From Galbibacter pacificus (GTDB lineage Bacteria > Bacteroidota > Bacteroidia > Flavobacteriales > Flavobacteriaceae), in the NCBI RefSeq assembly GCF_029603165.1, contig NZ_JAQSVC010000001.1, positions 744,001 to 808,000 of the forward strand: a stretch of DNA of 64,000 bases. The letters are read 5' to 3'. Positions 35,404 to 44,559 of this stretch are shown here, in pieces. The position numbers were made by a program, and so were the translations under genes. Under the pieces are notes generated by a model. The model saw only the letters and a list, made by a program, of their open reading frames with translations. It was not told the DNA's origin and did no database searches. Numbering within the stretch: position 1 is the stretch's first letter; every line of letters begins with the position of its first letter.

Positions 35404-35510
35404 TTTTGAAAAGGTTTATGAACTTCTTTTAAGTTAAGAATCTTAAGATGAAATAATAGGGGGGATATTTTAATTTATAAATGATTAAATTTGACAGAAA
35501 CCCTAATTGA

Positions 35511-37280
35511 ATGAGCAGATTTTATCTTTTTCTACTACTTATTTCTTATGTTTCTCCAATAAATGCACAACAAAGTATTCAACTGGAACCTATACTTAAA
35601 AATCGATCATCTGCTGATAGGATTCGAAATATAAATCGGTACATAATAAAAAAGATTGAAGAAACTGACGGCAACGACAATAAGCAAAAGGAGTTGGAAA
35701 CTATATTGAAAATAGCCACTTCATTAGCCTATAAATATAAAGATGAGCCCTTTTTAAAAGAATTAAATTTTATAAAACTTACTCCATTTACTTTTATTGA
35801 GACCGATTCTCGAAACAGGATTCAGGGATACGAAAAAGTACTTGAAAATGATAAATTCAAAGAAAATTCTTTATACAGGGCAATCTGCCTCCACCAAATA
35901 GGACAAAATCAATTTGTATTGGAACGGTACGGATGGGCATTTGAAAACTCCTTAAACGCCCAGAAAATATTCAAAAAAATTGGATATGAGAATGTACCAA
36001 ATATAGGTAAATATTTGCATGACCTAGCTTTGGATTATTATTATTTTAGGAATTATAAAAAGGCCATCGAAGCGATGAAAACTTCAATAACATTGCCAAA
36101 GTTTAATAACAATCTTGATATACAGCGCTACAATACCTTAGGAATGTCATATTTGAAAATAAATAAATTGGACAGTGCTAAATTTTATTTAAACATGGCA
36201 TACAAAAGAGCTGAAATTTATCATGATTCTGTATGGATGGGCATTAGTTCAGGGAATATTGGAGAGGTTTATTTATTGGAAGGGAATAAAGAAAAGTCCG
36301 TAATGTACTTTAGAAAAAATTATAATCTCAACAGAAATACCTATCAGCATATAGAAATATCCAGAGAAGCGTGTTCAGACCTTGCAAAAGGTTATTTGGC
36401 AACTGATTCGCTTGAAAAGGCATATAATTATATTACCTTAACTGAAAATTATTTCAATAAAAATAACTCCTTTGAATTTGGTGAGCAACAACAATATGAA
36501 GTAGCAAAAAAAGATTACTATCACAATTTTTATCAATATTATAATAAAACGAAAGATTACCAAAAAGCACTTTTATATAGGGATAGCCTTCAAGAAGTGG
36601 AAAAAATAATTAACTCTAAATACAAGACGGCACTGGTTAAAATGTCTCAAGATAAACTGCTAATACAGGAGAATCAGGCCAAATTAAATTTACAAAAAGA
36701 GGAGCAGGCAAAGCTTAGGTTGCGTTCAGGAATATATATTTTAATCGTTTCCTTGCTAGCGGCTTTTGGTTTTTTACTCTATTACATAACAAACACCAGG
36801 AGAAAAAAGGAGCGACAGATATCATTGCAAAAACATAAAATAAAGGAGTTGGCCTACCAAAATACTCAAAATGAACTATCGTTAGCAGTAAATAAATTAA
36901 ATAACCTTACAGAAAAAGTAAAAGAAAAAAACGAACTTATTCAGCAATTGCAGCAAAAAGATAAGGGAAGGCAGGATATGCAACTGTTAAATGAATTGAA
37001 AAGCAGTATTATCCTGACCGATGAAAACTGGAAAGAATATCAAGAAATATTTGAACAGGTTTATCCAAATTTTATCCATAGACTCAAACAACAGACCCCG
37101 CAATTAAGCCCAGCTGAGTTACGCTGTTTGTGTTTAGAAAAATTACAGTTGTTTAATAAAGAAATGGCTGCTGTTTTGGGGGTTTCTGCAAATACCGTCA
37201 TGGTAACAAAACACCGTATTCGAAAAAAATTACAATTAAAAACACAGGACGAACTACAGCAATGGGTCATGGCCTTATGA
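35511..37280 (+). CDS. TPR membrane regulator with LuxR-like HTH
   Basis: A 589-residue protein with signal peptide (MSRFYLFLLLISYVSPINAQ) and periplasmic TPR-like helices (about 100-370; YNTLGMSYLKINKLDSAKFY). A membrane segment lies at about 405-426 (GIYILIVSLLAAFGFLLYYI), then a coiled coil (430-490). The C-terminal domain contains QLSPAELRCLCLEKLQLFNK and EMAAVLGVSANTVMVTKHRI, the LuxR-type HTH seen in many Bacteroidota TPR regulators. It lies 192 bp upstream of the surface-protein/OmpA genes and is their likely regulator by position. Confidence 0.88.
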   Translation: MSRFYLFLLLISYVSPINAQQSIQLEPILKNRSSADRIRNINRYIIKKIEETDGNDNKQKELETILKIATSLAYKYKDEPFLKELNFIKLTPFTFIETDSRNRIQGYEKVLENDKFKENSLYRAICLHQIGQNQFVLERYGWAFENSLNAQKIFKKIGYENVPNIGKYLHDLALDYYYFRNYKKAIEAMKTSITLPKFNNNLDIQRYNTLGMSYLKINKLDSAKFYLNMAYKRAEIYHDSVWMGISSGNIGEVYLLEGNKEKSVMYFRKNYNLNRNTYQHIEISREACSDLAKGYLATDSLEKAYNYITLTENYFNKNNSFEFGEQQQYEVAKKDYYHNFYQYYNKTKDYQKALLYRDSLQEVEKIINSKYKTALVKMSQDKLLIQENQAKLNLQKEEQAKLRLRSGIYILIVSLLAAFGFLLYYITNTRRKKERQISLQKHKIKELAYQNTQNELSLAVNKLNNLTEKVKEKNELIQQLQQKDKGRQDMQLLNELKSSIILTDENWKEYQEIFEQVYPNFIHRLKQQTPQLSPAELRCLCLEKLQLFNKEMAAVLGVSANTVMVTKHRIRKKLQLKTQDELQQWVMAL

Positions 37281-37431
37281 CTTCAAATACAATAAATTGG
37301 CTTGAGTATATAAAATTATACGTTGGTTAATTTGTTTATTTATTAATAATCTAAACGATTCATGGAGGCAATTGTAATGTTTTTGTAATGCGTGATTTTC
37401 TTCTTTTTATATAGTGATTTCTACCTTTAGC

Positions 37432-37448
37432 GCTAACCTTTGGTTAGC
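37432..37448 (+). promoter_or_regulatory. Perfect 7-bp palindrome at the presumed promoter of the surface-protein gene
   Basis: GCTAACC-TTT-GGTTAGC ends 24 bp before the ATG at 37473 and directly follows a TACCTTTAG sequence that resembles a TAnnTTTG -7 box. It may be an operator overlapping the transcription start or a hairpin in the mRNA leader. Confidence 0.5.
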
Positions 37449-37472
37449 CAATCAAATCTATAAGCTGAAAAT

Positions 37473-40400
37473 ATGAAGAGAGTTTTACTTTTAGCACTTT
37501 GTAGTGTCACTTTTTTTTACATAGAAGTTGGTTTTTCGCAATCCTGTATGGATTCCCAGGTTCATTTTTATGGACCAATTTTAGGTTATAACAAAACCTT
37601 CTCGATTAACTTTGAGATGGACAGCGAATTATTGCTACAATCATTTGTTCCCGCAGGCGGGAGCTTAGGAGAAAATCCGGGTCAGATTACTACCAATGTA
37701 ACCTATGAAAGTAGTAACACATCGGTAGCGGTTATTAGCGTAAAGGCATCACAATATTACATCAAAATCAAAGGGATTGGGACGAGCATTATAAAATCTC
37801 ATTATAATGATGACCCTGTAGATTGTAGCATTGCTTTTACGCTAAAAGTAGTTTCTCCGGTAATAACTCCAAGTTCGGGAAACATTCTTTATGTTAATAA
37901 AAATGTTAGTGGAGGAAACCAAAGTGGCAATAGTTGGAACAATGCTATTCACGAACTCAGTGATGCCCTAAGTTGGGTTAGGTCAAATTGGGATGTTGAC
38001 TTAGATGGTAATTTGGAAATATGGGTAGCACAAGGATTATATATGCCAGTTACACCTACCGATCTTAATAATGTAACTGATAACGAACGAAAAAAATCGT
38101 TTTCAATGAGAAAAGGGGTGGCTATCTATGGTGGGCTTTCTGGAACGGAAAGCACAAGTTTTAATATGGACACAAGAGATTGGCAGGCGCATCCTACGAT
38201 TTTGAGTGGGGATATAGATAGAAATGATAGTACGGATGGCAATGGAGTACTTACATCTTATGAAGATATTTCTGGAGTTAATAGTTATAGGATATTTGAT
38301 AATTCCAGTTTAGATACTTCGGCCATATTAGATGGTTTTATCATTACAGGGGGAAATGCTAACGGAGCGCTTACAGAAAATGAAATTACAAACGGTGGCG
38401 GGATGTATAACGGACAAAGTTCCCCGACTTTAAAAAATCTGATATTTTCTGGTAATTCGGCAATACTTTACGGAGGTGCAATGATAAATAGTAATGTTGT
38501 TGTAGCAGGGGTTTCTAGTAATCCCATAATAAATAATGTTATGTTTACGGGAAATCATGCTGGAGAGTCTGGAGGAGCAATATGGAACGATATAGGAAAT
38601 CATCCCAGTTTGGTAAACGCCACTTTTTCCAACAACCTTGCAGACCATTCAGGAGGTGCAATATACAACAGTGATGGTAGTCATCCTACAATACATAATT
38701 CACTTTTTAAAAACAATATATCAATTATTGGTGGTGCTATGGCAAACATGGGCAATCTAGGCCTAGATAATTCATTGCCTAGTGCATCACCAACCATTCT
38801 TAATTCTGTTTTTTCTGGTAATATGGCCATAAGTGATGGAGGAGGAGGAGCCATCTACAACCTTGGAATTATGTCCCCAACAATAGTAAACTGTACATTT
38901 ACAAAGAATGTTGCAGAAGAAGAAGGGGGAGCTATTTATAATTTGTTGTCGTCTCCTTTGATAAAAAACTCCATTATTTGGGATAATGAGGCATTAGGGA
39001 GTACATCTATTCCGCCGGCATCGGTATATACCAATAGCGGGGGGCATAAAACTTTTTTTTCAAACAGCATTATTGCCAATTTTGGGGGGAGTAGCACCTG
39101 GGACGATGCAATGGGAATCGATGGAGGCAATAATATAGACATAGATCCAGAATTCGTAGATACTGTTCCTGGAACTACAGAATACTTGTTCTTAAAAAAA
39201 TATAGTCCGGCAGTTAATAAGGGAAGTAACCAAGCTTATATCGATGCTGGTGGAAACCCGACGACTGATGTCGATTTGGCGGGAAAACAACGCCTCTATA
39301 ACGGGTCTTCTACGAACGATATTATCGATATGGGCGCTTATGAGCTCCATACAGATCCTGTTCCATTTGTTAAAAATGTTTTTTCCTCAGAAGCAATAAC
39401 GGTAGCATATGGGACTGCTTTAACCGAAATAAACAACCTTCCCACAGAGGCAACAGCTATATTAAACAATGAAAACGAGGTTATTGTTTCGCTAGACAGA
39501 AATACAGCTAATTGGACATTGTTGACACCTTCAGGAGGTGTATTTAATGCTGAAGTTGCAGGAACATATGTATTCAACGTACCACTAATTCTTCCAGAGG
39601 AAGGAGATATTCCATATTTTGCCAATCCTGATGAAATAAGTGCACAAGTAACCATTAAGGTATTAAAAGGTTCCCCCGAGCTTACAGTTTTATGGAATGG
39701 AATAAACATCGATTTAAATAAAGGACTTTTGTTAACCTATGGGGATCAAGGAACGTTAACAATAGAAAGTAGCAACCCTAATGGGAGTTTTAGTTATACT
39801 TTAGAGGGTGATGCTTCTAATATTTTGAATTTAAATGACTTGAAATCTGTATTCGCTCAGCAGGTGGGGAATGGTATTTTAACTATTGAACAAGAAGCTA
39901 CCGAAAATTTTGAAGAAATCACAAAACAAATTGATATAATAGTAGAACAAAAGCAAATTACTATTCTTACAGAATCAGACCAAGGGAAAACTTATGGTTC
40001 ACCAGATCCGGAGCATTATGGTTTTGTGCTTGATAGCGGAAGTTTCTTGGCCGAAGGTGATGGCCTAACAGACATTGTTTCCGAAAGCAGACGAGAAATG
40101 GGCGAAAATGTGGGGAATTATAATATCAAATTGGAATTAAATGGCGTAAAGGCATCTAATTATAATATTACGTTTCAAGAAGACAATGATGCATTTGTCA
40201 TTTCCCCTAAGTTGGTGACTATAGTAGCCGATTATCAGAAAAAAAAGTATGGCGCATCCGATCCCGAACTTACTTATACAGCAAGCCCAAGTTTAATTGG
40301 CAACGATAATTTTGAAGGAGTACTGGCAAGGGAAAAAGGAGAAGCTGTAGGCACATATAGCATTGATCAAGGAAGTTTAAAACTAAGTAATAATTATACA

Positions 40401-41399
40401 ATCAATTATTCATCGGGTACTTTAGAAATTACAAAGGCGCCCTTAACTATAACTGCTGAAAATACATCAAAGGTCTTTGGAGAGGCCGATCCAGAATTGA
40501 CCTATAAGGTTATGGGTTTTGTAAATGGAGACGGTACAAGTATTATAACAGGAAAATTATCTCGAGAAACCGGGGAAAATGCAGGTACCTATCCAATAAC
40601 CCTTGGAAATTTAAATGCAGGGAAGAGCTATGATATATATTTTGAAGCTTCAAGTTTAGAAGTTGTCAAGGCTGATCAAAACATCGTCTGGAATCAGCAA
40701 TTAAGCTTTGGTTGTGGGAGTGGGTCGCAGGTTTCATTGACGGCTTCGGCCAATAGCGGGCTGCCTATAAGCTATGTTGTTTCAAATAACTCTATTGCTG
40801 AAGTGTCTGGCAATGTTTTAACCCATAAACGGTCTGGAGCTGCAACAATAATGGCCATGCAGTCTGGAGATAAAAACCATAACCCTGCTACTTCAATTCA
40901 AAAAACATTATTGATAAGCCAGGGAGGGCTTATACGTCAGCACTGGGACGATGTTTTGATGTTCGACAACAGTAACGGAAACTTTGTAGGTTACCAATGG
41001 TATAAAAATGGTACCGCCGTTCTTGGGGCTACCCAACAGTATTACTCCGAAAATACTGCCTTGAATGGTAGCTATTACGTAGAGGCTTTTACCGAAAGCG
41101 GAGAAGTAATCACCTCTTGCCCCTTGGAATTATCAAGAGAAAGTGTCAGCAGAAGGGCAACCGTAATACCAAATCCTGTTATGGCTGGATCGGAATTTGT
41201 TCTTGATGGCAATTTTGAAGAACCATTGCTCAATGGGGCCAGTATTAACATTATTGACTTTAATGGAAGGGTCCTGCAAACGGTTCCTGCCATGGGCTCC
41301 CAGACACGGCTTACGGCACCTATGCAAACGGGCATCTATGTGGTATTGCTCAGTCTTTCCAACGGAGAAAGGAAAACGGTAAACCTTTTAGTAAAATAA
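37473..41399 (+). CDS. Giant T9SS-exported parallel beta-helix protein with MBG domains
   Basis: The 1308 residues start with a signal peptide (MKRVLLLALCSVTFFYIEVG). A right-handed parallel beta-helix of polymorphic outer-membrane-protein type follows at about 140-620, with repeated GG.IYN and FSGN/F.NN rungs such as GGAIWNDIGNHPSLVNATFS. MBG-type repeats (GKTYGSPDPEHYGF, KKYGASDPELTYTA, KVFGEADPELTYKV) lie at about 820-1070. The C-terminus is a type A T9SS sorting domain (VIPNPVMAGSEFVL, GIYVVLLSLSNGERKTVNLL). It is predicted to be surface-exposed and possibly adhesive or carbohydrate-interacting. It is followed after 30 bp by an OmpA family gene. Confidence 0.92.
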   Translation: MKRVLLLALCSVTFFYIEVGFSQSCMDSQVHFYGPILGYNKTFSINFEMDSELLLQSFVPAGGSLGENPGQITTNVTYESSNTSVAVISVKASQYYIKIKGIGTSIIKSHYNDDPVDCSIAFTLKVVSPVITPSSGNILYVNKNVSGGNQSGNSWNNAIHELSDALSWVRSNWDVDLDGNLEIWVAQGLYMPVTPTDLNNVTDNERKKSFSMRKGVAIYGGLSGTESTSFNMDTRDWQAHPTILSGDIDRNDSTDGNGVLTSYEDISGVNSYRIFDNSSLDTSAILDGFIITGGNANGALTENEITNGGGMYNGQSSPTLKNLIFSGNSAILYGGAMINSNVVVAGVSSNPIINNVMFTGNHAGESGGAIWNDIGNHPSLVNATFSNNLADHSGGAIYNSDGSHPTIHNSLFKNNISIIGGAMANMGNLGLDNSLPSASPTILNSVFSGNMAISDGGGGAIYNLGIMSPTIVNCTFTKNVAEEEGGAIYNLLSSPLIKNSIIWDNEALGSTSIPPASVYTNSGGHKTFFSNSIIANFGGSSTWDDAMGIDGGNNIDIDPEFVDTVPGTTEYLFLKKYSPAVNKGSNQAYIDAGGNPTTDVDLAGKQRLYNGSSTNDIIDMGAYELHTDPVPFVKNVFSSEAITVAYGTALTEINNLPTEATAILNNENEVIVSLDRNTANWTLLTPSGGVFNAEVAGTYVFNVPLILPEEGDIPYFANPDEISAQVTIKVLKGSPELTVLWNGINIDLNKGLLLTYGDQGTLTIESSNPNGSFSYTLEGDASNILNLNDLKSVFAQQVGNGILTIEQEATENFEEITKQIDIIVEQKQITILTESDQGKTYGSPDPEHYGFVLDSGSFLAEGDGLTDIVSESRREMGENVGNYNIKLELNGVKASNYNITFQEDNDAFVISPKLVTIVADYQKKKYGASDPELTYTASPSLIGNDNFEGVLAREKGEAVGTYSIDQGSLKLSNNYTINYSSGTLEITKAPLTITAENTSKVFGEADPELTYKVMGFVNGDGTSIITGKLSRETGENAGTYPITLGNLNAGKSYDIYFEASSLEVVKADQNIVWNQQLSFGCGSGSQVSLTASANSGLPISYVVSNNSIAEVSGNVLTHKRSGAATIMAMQSGDKNHNPATSIQKTLLISQGGLIRQHWDDVLMFDNSNGNFVGYQWYKNGTAVLGATQQYYSENTALNGSYYVEAFTESGEVITSCPLELSRESVSRRATVIPNPVMAGSEFVLDGNFEEPLLNGASINIIDFNGRVLQTVPAMGSQTRLTAPMQTGIYVVLLSLSNGERKTVNLLVK

Positions 41400-41429
41400 A
41401 AAGCACATAGCATTATCAATCAATAACAT

Positions 41430-42746
41430 ATGAAAATAAGAATAGTAACAAGCCTGTTTTTAATATGGATGCTATCTGGACAGGCTCAGGAAATTATGTT
41501 TAAATTGGATGGAGGTACCTCCGGGATAGCTTATAACAGTTCGATGGGAAATGGTACATTGGGCTTTGGCGGTGGTATAGGGGTAGGATACACCTATTTT
41601 TTTAATAATCATTGGGGACTCCAAACCGGAATAGAGGCCAGGTACAATAGCAATACATTTGAATTGTATGACAACCAACAGATTGTAACCAATGAGATAG
41701 ACGACCAAGGCTCCGCTTTCGAGTATAGGGTAAATACAAGCAAGTATAGAGAAGATCAACATTTTTATAGTTTTGGTATTCCCGTAATGTTACAGTACCG
41801 AGGTGCAATTTCAGATAAAACGGGATTTTATGTCGGGTTTGGAGGTAAAGTACTGTTTCCTACAAAGCAGCAGGTGGCGGCTAGCGCCAAAGATTTAGAG
41901 TTAAGTAGTTACTATCCGGATCTTAATCTAGAGATAGACGATCTTCCCGTTCATGGATTTGGTAATACCAACGATTGGGAAAATCATGTGGAAGTTTCCT
42001 TAAAAACATCTGTGCTGTTAAGCATAGAAGGGGGGCTGATTTTTAAGCTAAAAGAACACCTAAAATTATATACGGGCATTTATATAGATTATGGGCTTAC
42101 GGATTTACAAGACGAGAATCCAACGCAGAACCTAGTGGACTATAGCCCTAATGGACTGGAAATGGTAACTGCAAATGGAGTGATGGCAGCAGAAGGAATT
42201 GTAGAAAGCAGCAAGTATCTTTCGGTAGGGATACAGGTTAAACTAGGTTTTCGGTTAGGAAAAAAAAATGCATTACAAGCAGAAAAAACAGAAGTGGTTA
42301 CCATAGAAGAGCCTATGGAAACAAAAGTTTTGGTCCCCAAAGTGGTTGAAAAAAATCATGAAGAAAATATAATAGAGCCAACACTTACCGCTTCAGAGGT
42401 TGCTTATATGGAAAAACCGTTGGTTTTTGGAAATATTGACCAGATAGAAATACCGGAACAATTAACCGAAAGGTTAAAAACCATTGCCAGACTAGCAAAC
42501 AAAAATAAGGAATCAAAACTCTATATTACCGGTTATACTTGTGACTTGGGAAGTGAATCAATAAATAAAAAAATCGGGATGAAACGTGCCAGATCGGTAG
42601 CAGCTTATTTAGAAACACAAGGAATTTCCCGTGACCGTATGAAAGTAGAGTCCAAAGGAGAGGCTGAACCACTGTTCCCTAATATAACACATAAAAACAG
42701 GGAGAAAAACAGAAGGGTTTCAATAGAAGTTGTGAGCGAAAATTAA
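41430..42746 (+). CDS. OmpA family outer-membrane protein
   Basis: The 438 residues carry a signal peptide (IVTSLFLIWMLSGQAQE), an N-terminal beta-barrel of porin/opacity type (GFGGGIGVGYTYFFNNHWGL ... YLSVGIQVKLGFRLGKKN), a linker, and a C-terminal OmpA peptidoglycan-binding domain (LYITGYTCDLGSESINKKIG, KRARSVAAYLETQGISRDRM, REKNRRVSIEV). It likely anchors the envelope and may partner the upstream T9SS surface protein. A strong terminator follows. Confidence 0.93.
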   Translation: MKIRIVTSLFLIWMLSGQAQEIMFKLDGGTSGIAYNSSMGNGTLGFGGGIGVGYTYFFNNHWGLQTGIEARYNSNTFELYDNQQIVTNEIDDQGSAFEYRVNTSKYREDQHFYSFGIPVMLQYRGAISDKTGFYVGFGGKVLFPTKQQVAASAKDLELSSYYPDLNLEIDDLPVHGFGNTNDWENHVEVSLKTSVLLSIEGGLIFKLKEHLKLYTGIYIDYGLTDLQDENPTQNLVDYSPNGLEMVTANGVMAAEGIVESSKYLSVGIQVKLGFRLGKKNALQAEKTEVVTIEEPMETKVLVPKVVEKNHEENIIEPTLTASEVAYMEKPLVFGNIDQIEIPEQLTERLKTIARLANKNKESKLYITGYTCDLGSESINKKIGMKRARSVAAYLETQGISRDRMKVESKGEAEPLFPNITHKNREKNRRVSIEVVSEN

Positions 42747-42752
42747 AATAAT

Positions 42753-42793
42753 AAAAAACGCCATCACTTATTGGCTATGTGATGACGTTTTTT
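42753..42793 (+). terminator. Rho-independent terminator after the OmpA gene
   Basis: A run of A, then ACGCCATCAC, an 11-nt loop, GTGATGACGT and a run of T: a nearly perfect stem with one mismatch (C opposite A). The A and T flanks allow function in both directions, so it can also end the minus-strand tRNA transcript. Confidence 0.85.
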
Positions 42794-42798
42794 ATAAG

Positions 42799-42872
42799 TC
42801 GGGATGACTGGATTCGAACCAGCGACCACACGCACCCCATGCGTGTACGCTACCAGACTGCGCCACATCCCG
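42799..42872 (-). tRNA. tRNA-Pro (anticodon GGG)
   Basis: Read on the minus strand, acceptor arms CGGGATG/CATCCCG pair over 7 bp. The anticodon stem CACGC/GCGTG encloses loop ATGGGGT (anticodon GGG after U33). The T arm contains TTCGAAT between GCTGG and CCAGT, and the discriminator base is A at 42799. CCA is not encoded. It reads CCC/CCU proline codons. Confidence 0.97.
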
Positions 42873-42944
42873 TTTGTTGTGAGAGCAAAAATAAAAAGAT
42901 AAACCAAATATCAATAGTTTTTAAAAGGAATAATTAACTTTTTT

Positions 42945-43526
42945 CTAGAAGATTTTTAATAACATGAAGGTAAGTGTAAGTAAATGAGAGAAATGGAACC
43001 TAAAATGTTTTAATGCCTTACTTATATGGGTCTCTACGGTCCTTACCGAAATATTGAGCTCTTGGGCAATTTCAAGGTTATTATAATCTTCAATTCTACT
43101 TAAATAAAAAACATTTCGGCATTTTTTTGGAAGGGTATCAAGTATTTGCAATACTTGTTTTTCAAGGTCTTGAAATTCAACGGTTGTCTTGGTATTGTTT
43201 TCCGATGGTAATTTTGCTATAACTCCTTCGTTTATACGGGTGTATTTGGCATCTCTAAGGCTGTTGGCAATTTTGTATTTAAGGGCTTTGAACAAATAAG
43301 ATTCTAAATGTTGAATGTCGCTGTTTGGTGCTTTTTCCCATATGCTAACAAATATGTCCTGCACGATGTCTTCGCACAATGCCTGATCTGCAATAATTTT
43401 ATAAGCATATACAAACATTTTTTTCCAATACGTATTATAAAGTTGTTTTAATGCCCAATGTTCCCTTTTTTGGAGCGCTTTAATTAAAAGTGAGTTTTTT
43501 GTTGGAGGTGCCATCGAGTTAGTCAT
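42945..43526 (-). CDS. ECF RNA polymerase sigma-70 factor (FecI-like)
   Basis: The 193 residues show region 2 (KQLYNTYWKKMFVYAYKIIA, CEDIVQDIFVSIWEKAPNSD) and region 4 HTH (LPKKCRNVFYLSRIEDYNNL, IAQELNISVRTVETHISKAL). It is of the type that partners FecR anti-sigma proteins and SusC-like transporters. Unusually it lies at the 3' end of the FecR-SusC-SusD-EEP run, separated from it by 145 bp that hold a terminator, instead of next to fecR. It is therefore expressed from its own promoter. Confidence 0.94.
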   Translation of the reverse strand: MTNSMAPPTKNSLLIKALQKREHWALKQLYNTYWKKMFVYAYKIIADQALCEDIVQDIFVSIWEKAPNSDIQHLESYLFKALKYKIANSLRDAKYTRINEGVIAKLPSENNTKTTVEFQDLEKQVLQILDTLPKKCRNVFYLSRIEDYNNLEIAQELNISVRTVETHISKALKHFRFHFSHLLTLTFMLLKIF

Positions 43527-43610
43527 TAACGAACCATAAAATTAGAACTTGAAATGCTGAATTTGGAGAAGTTTATTTTATGGTTATGTTATGAAAAGGT
43601 TTCAATATTT

Positions 43611-43652
43611 AAAAGAAAGAGGATGTTTAAAATTTTTATAAACATCCTCTTT
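43611..43652 (-). terminator. Rho-independent terminator between the EEP and sigma genes
   Basis: The 12-bp arms AGAGGATGTTTA (43618-43629) and TAAACATCCTCT (43639-43650) are perfectly complementary. On the minus strand they are followed by TTTCTTTT. The hairpin starts 21 bp after the stop of the EEP gene and so closes the FecR-SusC-SusD-EEP transcript. Confidence 0.9.
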
Positions 43653-43670
43653 GTAAGGATAATACATGGG

Positions 43671-44546
43671 TTATTTTACAATAGCATCCACTGCAATGGG
43701 GAAGTGGTCTGAGATATAATTAGGACCCCGTTGCCCATCGATGGTTTGATGTTTCAAAATGGCTACATTTCCATGGAAGAAGATATAATCGATGCGTTCC
43801 CTGTCTTGATCGGGTTCTAGCTTAAAGCCGTTAAAAGTATATTTGGGCCCGTATGTTTTTTCTGCCCTCGTATAGGTATCTTCCAGATTAAAACCTACCG
43901 GATTATTCTTGGTAAGCACACTGTATGCTTTAACAGAAGGCGGAAGGTTAAAATCTCCCGTCACAAAAAATGGAATATCCCCGGCTATCTCCTTTGTTTT
44001 TTTGGTAATAAGTTCGGCACTTTTTAAACGCGCTTCTTTGCCTTTATGGTCAAAATGTGTGTTGAAAAAGAAAAATACTTTCCCTGTTTGTTTATCTTTC
44101 AGCTTTACCCACGTTACAATGCGTGACAAAGCGGCATCCCAGCCTTTGGAATTTTCTTTTTCGGGTGTTTCAGACAGCCAAAAGGTATTGCTGTCCAGAA
44201 GTGCGTATTTGTCTTTTTTATAAAAAATCGGACAAAATTCGCCTTCATTGCCGCCATTTCTACCAATTCCAATATGGTCGTAGGCCGGTAACCTTTCTAT
44301 CATATCTTGAAGCTGGGCATATATTACTTCTTGACCGCCCAGTATATCGATATCCATAAAGTTAATATTATCGCAGATCCAGTCTTTTCTGTTGTCCCAA
44401 ATATTAATCCCGTCATTGGGGTTTTCATACCTTATATTGGTTGTCATGATTTTAACTGGCGTTTGTTCTTGCGCTTTTGTTTGTTGAATGGCAAGACTAT
44501 TTATCAATAGTACAAAGGCGATAGTTCTTAAAAGTGAATTGTTCAT
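43671..44546 (-). CDS. Secreted endonuclease/exonuclease/phosphatase family hydrolase
   Basis: A 291-residue protein with signal peptide (TIAFVLLINSLAIQQTKAQ) and a complete EEP domain: IMTTNIRYENP, ILGGQEVIYAQ (metal Glu), FFFNTHFDHKG, FVTGDFNLPP, and ISDHFPIAV (Asp-His). Substrates in this family range from nucleic acids to phospholipids and inositol phosphates. Being 13 bp downstream of susD, it is likely the enzyme that processes the ligand taken up by this SusC/SusD pair; a phosphodiester substrate is an inference. Confidence 0.9.
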   Translation of the reverse strand: MNNSLLRTIAFVLLINSLAIQQTKAQEQTPVKIMTTNIRYENPNDGINIWDNRKDWICDNINFMDIDILGGQEVIYAQLQDMIERLPAYDHIGIGRNGGNEGEFCPIFYKKDKYALLDSNTFWLSETPEKENSKGWDAALSRIVTWVKLKDKQTGKVFFFFNTHFDHKGKEARLKSAELITKKTKEIAGDIPFFVTGDFNLPPSVKAYSVLTKNNPVGFNLEDTYTRAEKTYGPKYTFNGFKLEPDQDRERIDYIFFHGNVAILKHQTIDGQRGPNYISDHFPIAVDAIVK

Positions 44547-44559
44547 GTCTTTTTAAAAT

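Noticed and set aside
43611-43652. Inverted repeat as a sigma-factor operator
   Set aside because: The stem followed by a T-rich run on the minus strand, 21 bp after the EEP stop, is a standard terminator.
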